DNA from: Muscardinus avellanarius
Lineage: Eukaryota; Chordata; Mammalia; Rodentia; Gliridae
Assembly: GCA_963383645.1 (NCBI GenBank)
Contig: OY726569.1
Location: 74,130,635-74,194,634 of the forward strand
Length of the DNA: 64,000 nt
Direction: 5' to 3'
In this document: positions 56,945 to 64,000 of the stretch, one piece after another
Layout: each line of letters opens with the position of its first letter
Position numbering within the stretch: the stretch's first letter is position 1
The notes under the pieces: generated by a model
Databases searched by the model: none
What the model saw: only the letters and a program-made list of their open reading frames with translations
What the model was told of the DNA's origin: nothing
Translations under genes and position numbers: made by a program

Positions 56945-57110
56945 CTTCTCACTAGGGATTGAATCTAGAGGTATTCTACCAGCTCTACTTTTTTTTTTTT
57001 TTTTTAGTTGTTAAGGGTTTCACTGAGTTGCTGAGACTGGCCTTGAAATTGTGATCCTCCTGTCTCTCAAGTACTGGGATTATCAGCATGTACCACTATA
57101 CCTGGCTACA
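56945..57110 (-). repeat. B1-dID SINE fragment
   Basis: AGGGATTGAATCTAGAGGTA through CATGTACCACTATACCTGGC, with a shortened central part. Confidence 0.75.
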
Positions 57111-57307
57111 TTGACTTTTTTGGTGTATATATTTATGAATTTTGATAAGTGCATAGCCATATCACTACTCCAATCAAAATATAGAACAGTTCCGCCACCC
57201 CCCCAAATTTCCTAATGCTACCTTTTGTAGTCAGGACAAAAGGACTTTTCCTCCACCCTGTACCCCTGGAAATCACTGACCTCTTGTCTAAATCTAGTTT
57301 TACCTGC

Positions 57308-57308
<1 letters not shown>

Positions 57309-57340
<32 letters not shown>

Positions 57341-59720
57341 TTGTGTTACTGTGATGGAACCCAGGGGCCTTCTATTCTGGCTACACTCCCAGACCTATTT
57401 TATACTTTATTTGGAAACAGGGTCTCACTAAGTTGCTGAGAGCCTCACTAAGTAGCTGAGGCTGGCTTCGAACCTGTGCGATCCTCCTGTCTCAGCCTCC
57501 CAAGTGCTGGGACCACAGCATGCGCCACTATGCCTGGAAAGTTTTATCTTTTTTGTTTTTTTTATTTTTTTTTGCGGGTCTGGGGATGGAACCCAGGGGC
57601 ATTTGACCTCCGAGCTATACCCCACTGCCCTATTTTTTATTCTTTATTTTGAAACCCGGTCTCACTGAGTTGCAGAGGGCCTCACTAAGTAGCTGAGGCT
57701 GTCCTTGAACCGTGATCCTCCAGATCTCAGCCTCCCGAATGCTGGGATTACAAGCGTGCGCCACCACGCCCAGCAAGTTTTGTTTTAGTAGGTACGTAAT
57801 GGTATCTCAGTTTGGTTTTAATTTGTATTTCCCTTGTGACTAATGATTTAGAACATCTTTTTGTATGTTTAATTGCTAATATCTTCTTTGATGATATGAA
57901 ATCTTTTGCCCATGTTTAGAATTGAGTTTTCTTACTATTGAATTTTGGTAATTATATATTTTAGATACATGTCTTTTATTATGTGATCTGCAGGTATTTT
58001 CTCCTAGTCTGTGACTCATCTTCTCATTCCCTTAAATGTGTCTTTAGCTGGGTGTGATGGCACATGACTGTAATCCTGGTACTTGGGAGGCGGAGAGGTG
58101 AGGATTTCAGGTTTGAAGTCAGTCTCAGCAATTTAGTAAGGCTGTAAGCAACTTAGCAAGATCCTGTTTAAACCAGATAAAAAATAAAATAGGGCTGAGG
58201 GTGTAGCCTGGAGGTAGAAGGCTCCTGGGTTCCACTCCCAGTAGAACAACAAAGAAAAAAAAAGAGGGGGGGGGGCACAGGCTTTCGCAGAGGAGTTTTT
58301 AATTCTGATGAAATCCAAATTATATTTTCTTTTGTGAATTATACTTTAGGTGTTTTATCTAGAAACTCTTTGCTGAATCCAAATTCATGAAGATATTCTC
58401 TTATTCTAGGAGTTTAATAATTCTAGGATTTTTCATGTAGTTCTGTGATTCATTGTGATATAATTTTCAGTATAATGTGAAGGTTCATTTTTGGTATATG
58501 GATAAGATGTTCAATCGTTTCAACACCGTTTCTTGACAGAGCACTTTTCTTTATTGAATTGTCTTTGTGTCTTTGTCAAAAACCATTGAGCATGTTTGTG
58601 TTGATCTATTTTTGGATTTACTGTTCTGTTTCTCATTGATCTCTTTATCCTTTGCCAATACTTCATTTTCTTAATGGCTGTAGCTCTATAGTCCATTTTA
58701 AAATCAGGTAGTGAATCCTTCCAATATTATTTCTCAAAAGTTGTTTGGCTGGGTGTGGTGCCGCTCGCCTGTCACCCCAGTACTTGAGAGGCTGAGACAG
58801 AAGGATCACAGGTTCACAATCAGCCTCAGCAATTTAGCGAAACTCTCAGGGACTTAGTGAGACCCTGTTTTAAAATAGGTTTAGGGTTATAGCTCAGAGG
58901 TAGAATGCCCTGGATTTAATTCCCAGCACAACTAAAAAAAAAAAAAAGTTCGTTCGTCTTTCCATAAAATTTTTTAGATTTTACTTTGGTGTCTACCAAA
59001 AATAAATCATGTTGAGATTCTCATTGAGTTTGAGTTCAATCTATTGATTTGAGGGAGAATAGACATCTTAAAAATACTGTTTTTAGCTGGGAGTGGTGGC
59101 GCACGCTTGTAATCCCAGCATTTGGGAGGCTGAGACAGGAGGATCGTGGCTCACGGACAGCCTCAGCTACTTAGGCCCTTTGCATCTCAGTGAGACCCTG
59201 TTTCAAAATAAAGAATAAAACAGGGCTGATGAGCCAGGCGTGGTGGCGCACGCTTGTAATCCCAGTATTCAGGAGGCTGAGACAGGAGGATTGCAGTTCA
59301 TGGACAGCCTCAGCTACTTAGGCCCTTTGCAACTCAGTGAGACCCTGTTTCAAAATAAAGAATAAAATAAATCGGGGTGGGGGTGTAGCTCAGAGGTAGA
59401 ATGACCCTGGGTTCCATCTTTAGCACCACAAAAAAAGAGAAAAAAATATATAATTAGCTCCAAAATCTTCAGAGTTTGTATACTCTGTTAATGAAGTGCT
59501 CTGACACCTTAATAAACATTATTAAATACTAATGTGTTTTCAGCCAGGTGTGGTGGCACACGCTTATAATTCTAGTATTTGGAGGCTGAGACAGGAGAGT
59601 TGCATGTTCTAGGTCAGCCCTAACAATTCAGTGAGATCCTGTTTCAAAATAAAAAGAGGCTGAGGCTGTAGCTTGGAGGTAAAATGCCCCTAGGTTCAAT
59701 CCCTAGCACCAACAAAATAA
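57309..59720. repeat. SINEs inside the antisense L1
   Basis: (GATT)n at 57309-57341 precedes 57335-57540 (-). Then 57570-57775 (-), 58048-58250 (+), 58745-58950 (+), 59085-59230 (+), 59232-59430 (+, inserted into the previous copy) and 59542-59720 (+). Confidence 0.82.
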
Positions 59721-59789
59721 GCTGTTTTTTAATCCTTGAGCACAGTACTGTCTCTCTACTTATTTAGGTCTTCTTTGATTCCTTTAATC

Positions 59790-59884
59790 AATATTACAGT
59801 TTTGTTTTGTTTGTTTGTTTGTTTGTTTGTTTGTTTGTTTGTTTTGAAGGTGCACTGCCACGCCTGGCTAATATTACAGTTTTT
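59790..59884 (-). repeat. Miniature SINE insertion with target duplication
   Basis: Between two copies of AATATTACAGTTTT (59790-59803 and 59870-59884) lie only about 66 bp. On the minus strand they read as the first 11 bases of the SINE (GCCAGGCGTGG), about 12 more bases, then a (CAAA)n tail. The SINE body is missing. Confidence 0.82.
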
Positions 59885-59945
59885 AGAAAAAAATCTGCAC
59901 ATATTTTATTAGATTTGTACCTAAATGTTTGTTTTGAAAGTGTAA

Positions 59946-60165
59946 ATGGACAGGCGTGGTGGCGCACGCTTGTAATCCCCGCGCTTAGGAGGCGGAGACA
60001 GGAGGATTGCACAGGTTCGAAGCCAGCCGCTCTGGCTTAAGAGACCCTGTTTCCAAATAAAAAAGTATAAAAATAGGTCTGGGAGTGTAGCCCGGAGGTA
60101 GAAGGGTTTCCAGGAACCCCAGTACCACCAAAAAAAAAAAAAAAAAAAGGAAAAAAGTATAAATG
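59946..60165 (+). repeat. Rearranged-subfamily SINE
   Basis: A complete copy with A tail; the flanks GTGTAAATGG (59940) and GTATAAATGG (60157) look like a target duplication. Confidence 0.85.
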
Positions 60166-60474
60166 GCTTTTAATTTTTGTTTATTTTCTAATATTCTACT
60201 ATATAGAAATGTGCTAACTTCACTTATTAGTCATAAATGCTTTTATGTTGGTTCCTTGGGATTTGCTGCATAATCACATAACATATGAATTAAAATAGCT
60301 CAATGTTTGTTTTCCTCTCTGTTTTACCTATTTTTTTCTTTCCATTTTTCACTGCGTGGATCATATAGTATGAGGGTGATTAGGAATGAAAGCCGACATT
60401 CCTTGTTCTCATTCAGTCTTTTTTAAGTATGTTGTTAGCTGTGGGTTGTTGATGGGGTTTTTTGTTTGGTTTTA

Positions 60475-61230
60475 TTTTTTGTGGTAGTAGAGATTGAATT
60501 TAGGGGTATTTTACCTCCAAGTTACATACCTAGCTCCATTTTTTATTCTTTTTTAATTTTTTTTAATTTTTGGTACTGGGGATTGAGCCCAGGGGTATTC
60601 TACTTCCAAGCAACACCTCCAGCCCTAGTTTTTATTCTTTATTTTGAAACGGTCTCACTGAGTTGCAAAGAGCCTTACTAAGCAGCTGAGGCTGTTCACG
60701 AACCACAATCCTTCTGCCTCAGCCTCCCAAATGCAGGGATTACAAGTGTGTGCCACCACGTCCGACTTATTCTTTCTTTTGAAACAGGGTCTCACTGAAT
60801 TGCAGAGGAACTAAGGAGCTGAAGCTGGGTACAAACCTGCAATCCTCCTATCTTAGCCTAGTAAGCGCTGGTATTACAAGCATGCACCAGGTTTCTCTTG
60901 GAGTTTTAGTGTCCTATGCTAACATACCAGCTGACTTGTGCTGTTTTCAGGGTAAAGTGGCAAAAGAAAAGGCTGCACAAGCCCATGTGGTTGTGCACGC
61001 CTGTAATCCCAGTACTTAAGAGGCAGAGAGAGAAGGATTACAGGTGCCAGGATCACCTCAGCAAGGAATGAGACTCTCATCAACCTAGCGGGACCCTGTT
61101 TCAAACTAAGCACTGTAGCTCAGAGGTAGAATGCCCCTGGGTTCAACTCCCAGTACCACAAATAAATAGGGCTTGGAGTGCAGCTCTGACATAGAATGCC
61201 ACTAGGTTCAGTCCCCAGTACTGCACACAC
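60475..61230. repeat. SINE cluster
   Basis: 60475-60540 (-), 60570-60770 (-), 60771-60895 (-), 60975-61165 (+) and 61166-61230 (+, right half only). Confidence 0.8.
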
Positions 61231-61402
61231 ACAAAAGAAATGACTGACAAAGCCACTGGAGTCCCTTTTTTTAGTTGCTCTAAAGAGAAAAGTGGCTTTC
61301 TTCTCAGGGTTTTATCCACCCATGTTGCTGGTGTGCTGTTCTACAACTGGGGCTGCCTTCAAGGTAGGACCAAGCAAGAAAAAAGAGGAAGGAAAGAAAA
61401 AG

Positions 61403-61490
61403 AAGGGCTGGGCTGGGGTATATGTAGCCCAGTGGCAGAGTACTTGCCCAGCACTTGTAAGGTTCTGGGTCTGATCTCCAGCACCCTCAG
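61403..61490 (+). repeat. Solitary ID-like tRNA-derived SINE
   Basis: GGGTATATGTAGCCCAGTGG, GAGTACTTGCCCAGCACTTG and GGTTCTGGGTCTGATCTCCA keep the A-box, anticodon-loop and B-box order of a tRNA-Ala-type ID element. The composite right halves lack the middle portion. Confidence 0.72.
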
Positions 61491-61627
61491 GATCAGGGAG
61501 GGTGAGAGGGACTCCCTCCCACCAGCACTTCTCAGCAGCCCCCTTTCCAGGCTCTGGTCAAGTAGCATAGTATTGCTTTTGAAGATTTGCTGCCCTCATT
61601 CTTGGTAATGTTTACTTTTTGTAGTTC

Positions 61628-61841
61628 ACAAGTATTTGTTTTTTTGAGCTGGGCGAGGTGGCACACACTTGTAATCCCAGCATTTGGGAGGCTGAGACCT
61701 GGAGGATCGCGGTTTGTGGACAGCCTCAGCTACTTAGTGAGGCCCTCTGCAACTCAGTGAGACCGGGTTTCAAAATAAAGAATAAAATAATAGGGCAGGG
61801 GGTGTAGCTTGGAGGTCAAATGCCCCGGGGTTCCATCCCCA

Positions 61842-61882
<41 letters not shown>

Positions 61883-61900
61883 CAAGTATTTGTTTTTTTG
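61628..61900 (+). repeat. SINE with (CA)n tail and 19-bp target duplication
   Basis: ACAAGTATTTGTTTTTTTG occurs at 61628-61646 and 61882-61900. The body 61647-61842 passes into (CA)n at 61843-61881, which replaced the A tail. Confidence 0.93.
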
Positions 61901-62001
61901 TATGTTTTATCCAGAATTTTTGTTGTAGTCAGTGAGTGATTAAGCATAAAGTAGGCTCATTTTATCCTGGCCAGCACCAGGATGCCACCATTATTTCTTT
62001 T

Positions 62002-62512
62002 AAAAAGTAAAATATTGCCGGGCGTGGTGGCACACTCTTGTAATCCCCTGAGCTTGGGAGGCGGAGACAGGAGGATCACCGTAGGTTCAAAGCCAGCCGT
62101 GCTGGTTTAAGAGACCCTGTTTCCAAATAAAATATAAAATAGGTCTGAGAAAGTATAGCTCGGAAGTAGAAGGGTTTCCAGGAACCCCCAGTACCACCAC
62201 CCCCAAAAAAAAAATTCACCAAAAGTTTTAGAACTAATAAAAGAATGTAGTATGTTTGCAGGGTACAAAATTTATAGTAAAAAATCAGTTGTTAGCCGGG
62301 TGTGGTGGCTTATGCTTGTAATTCCAGCATTTGGGAGGGTGAGACAGGAGGATTGGGGTTCAAGGACAGCCTCAGCTACTTAGTGAGACCCTTTGCCACT
62401 CAGTGAGACCCTGTTTCAAAATAAAAAATAGGGCTGAGGTGTGGCTCAGAGGTAGAATGCCCCTGGGTTCTACCCCAGTGTCACACACACACACAAAAAG
62501 TAAAATATTAAT
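62002..62512 (+). repeat. Two SINEs and an L1 scrap between direct repeats
   Basis: AAAAGTAAAATATT at about 62002-62015 recurs at about 62498-62511. Between lie a rearranged-subfamily SINE (62016-62213), about 80 bp resembling sense L1 ORF2 (TTTGCAGGGTACAAAAT) and a second SINE (62295-62490). Confidence 0.75.
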
Positions 62513-62892
62513 ACTTTTAGTACCTCTTTCCTTATTCTAGGCTAAGCAAGCTTTTTCCATTCTTCAAGGAAGGAGTTTGTTTGCATGTTATTATAGTTTG
62601 TGGTTTTGTTTTTCTGTGGACTTTATAATTAATATAATTAGCCCCAGTTTTTCAAAATTCTGTATACTATGTTAATGAAGCACTCTGACACTTTAATAAC
62701 CATTATTAAATGCTAATTAATATAAAAGGAACCTTTCATATTCTTTTGTATAATTATAGCTCCAAAATCACTGGAATTAGACGACTATCAGCTTTCATGT
62801 GAGAAAACCTTTCTCTTGAAAGAGAAGCAGTTTTAAGAACTTACGAGTTTATTGAGCATCTCAGTGATTGTTGTGGAACTAAAATTTGAAAC

Positions 62893-63470
62893 TGAGCTGG
62901 GCATGGTGATGCACACTTGTAATCTCAGTACATGGAAGGCCGAGGCAGGAGGATCGCAGGTTCATGGCCAGCTTTAGCTACTTAGTGAGGCCCTCTGCAA
63001 CTTGGTGAGACCCTGTTTCAAAATAAAAGAATAAAATGGGGCTGGGAGGTATAGCTCAGAGGTAGAATGCCTATGGGTTCCATCCCTGGTATAAATAAAT
63101 AAATAAATCTAGTATTCTTTAGCATGTTTTAGAAGGCAGACTATTGGGTCAGAGATCCTAATGTACATGTGTCATCTTTGTAGCTATCTGGATTACTGTC
63201 AAAAATTCTGTTATCAGAATTGATTTAGTATAGATGATCTCATCAATTTTACAACAGCTGGGTGTGATGGTGCAGGCTTGTCCTCTTCTCCCCCCCACCC
63301 CCCTTGGGAGGCAGAGACAGGAGGATCCCGCAGGTTCGAAGCTAGCAAGCTAGCCTCACTGGCTTAAGAGACCCTGTTTCCAAATAAAAATATAAAATAG
63401 GTCTGAGAGAGTGTAGCCCGGAAGTAGAAGGGTTTCCAGGAACCCCAGTACAACCAAAAAAAAAAAATTC
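62893..63470 (+). repeat. SINEs near the right edge
   Basis: 62893-63110, with an (AAAT)n tail, and 63255-63468 of the rearranged subfamily, with a C run near its start. 62515-62890 and 63111-63254 are unique-looking AT-rich sequence. Confidence 0.82.
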
Positions 63471-63471
63471 A

Positions 63472-64000
63472 CCTGTCACGGACTAAACTCAGTCGGGTCG
63501 TTATTGTCCGCTCCCGGTCAAATCCTCAGAAAGATGGGGCAAAAGGCAGGTGAAGTACTGCAGAATCTTATCTGCAGCGATTCTTTCCCTTTAGGGACTG
63601 AATTTTCTTTAGGTCCCTAAATGACGACGCTTTGGAAAGAACCTGAGGTGGACAAAGGCTTTTTGAGCCAATGACACTTTATTACAAAAACCCCAAGAAA
63701 TTTATACCCTTCACCAGTAAAGTTAAGAGAAAAAAGGGGGTGGGTTTCTTTCAGCTGGCTGTTGGCCTTCGAAAGATTAACTCCTGTTCCTCTCCAAGGT
63801 TTTGCAGATAAGCAGTTCCAGGTGGCAGCCTCCCAGAATAAACAGGCATAGTTAAGGCTTGGGAGCTTCTCGGGGAATCTTTAACTTTTCCTGGAACTTT
63901 CCATCTTTTGGGCTCAGTTCATATAGCAAGTGTGGGGAAATGTGGTGATTCAGGTGGATGTGATGGAGTTTCTTCAGGTGTTGGCATCTTATCTTCTAAA
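63472..64000 (-). mobile_element. LTR-like element, copy 2 (runs off the window)
   Basis: TGTCACGGACTAAACTCAGT and CGCTCCCGGTCAAATCCTCA parallel 41369 onward. GAGGTGGACAAAGGCTTTTT, TTGAGCCAATGACACTTTAT and AATTTATACCCTTCACCAGT continue the match. Same orientation as copy 1. The AATAAAG of copy 1 is AATAAC here. Confidence 0.65.

Larger units (their letters stand above)
57110..60470 (-). mobile_element. Long antisense LINE-1 broken by SINEs
   Basis: Successive unique pieces follow antisense L1 order from the 3' end inwards: 57110-57308, 57780-58047, 58262-58744, 58955-59085, 59750-59803, 59885-59945 and 60155-60470. Examples are GGTATCTCAGTTTGG, TTATTGAATTGTCTTTGTGT and TATGTTGTTAGCTGTGGG. 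The ORF2 has many stops. Confidence 0.65.

Noticed and set aside
62205..63472. The same AAAATTCACC at the ends of two SINEs (62215 and 63470)
   Set aside because: Short and AT-rich; two occurrences are compatible with chance, and the upstream flanks do not match.
1..64000. CRISPR array, phage, operon or other prokaryote-style system
   Set aside because: The regular-looking repetition is SINE copies and microsatellites in a spliced mammalian locus; no such system is present.

Overview
The window is mammalian nuclear DNA. It has spliced genes with GT-AG introns, one CpG-island promoter, LINE-1, MIR, hAT and Tigger-type fossils, LTR elements and many microsatellites. The dominant repeat is a composite SINE with a 7SL/B1-like left half joined to a tRNA-derived ID-like right half. 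That B1-dID architecture is known from squirrel-related rodents (squirrels, mountain beaver, dormice). I therefore infer a sciuromorph-type rodent but cannot name the species. Well over 100 SINE segments are recognisable, in both orientations and often nested.

Two protein-coding genes are present, head to head. ERH (enhancer of rudimentary homolog) lies on the minus strand. Its whole 104-codon reading frame can be assembled from four exons between 28923 and 14093, with a 3'UTR ending near 13680. SLC39A9 (zinc transporter ZIP9) lies on the plus strand. Its first two coding exons (30021-30116 and 51670-51778) are present and the gene continues past the right edge. The start codons are about 1.1 kb apart across a CpG island (about 28480-29720) with several ETS-type and YY1-type motifs, which fits a bidirectional housekeeping promoter. 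The same ERH/SLC39A9 pairing is found on human 14q24.

Layout: 1-13,680 is intergenic, almost all SINE clusters plus a few older fossils, with no exon that I recognise. 13,680-29,050 is ERH; its introns hold a 5'-inverted young LINE-1, an older LINE-1 cut up by SINEs, and a (CCA)n expansion. 29,050-30,020 is the shared promoter and SLC39A9 5'UTR. 30,117-51,669 is the 21.5 kb SLC39A9 intron 1, with SINE-dense blocks separated by SINE-poor islands. 51,779-64,000 is the start of SLC39A9 intron 2, with a local tandem duplication, a long antisense LINE-1 and LTR-like elements.

I see no operon, CRISPR array, phage or novel multi-gene system. The points worth a second look are structural: a large inverted repeat, a twin-primed L1, an unusually long target-site duplication, a SINE subfamily with a rearranged tRNA-like half, a miniature SINE insertion, two same-family LTR copies 22 kb apart, and an upstream ORF in the SLC39A9 leader.
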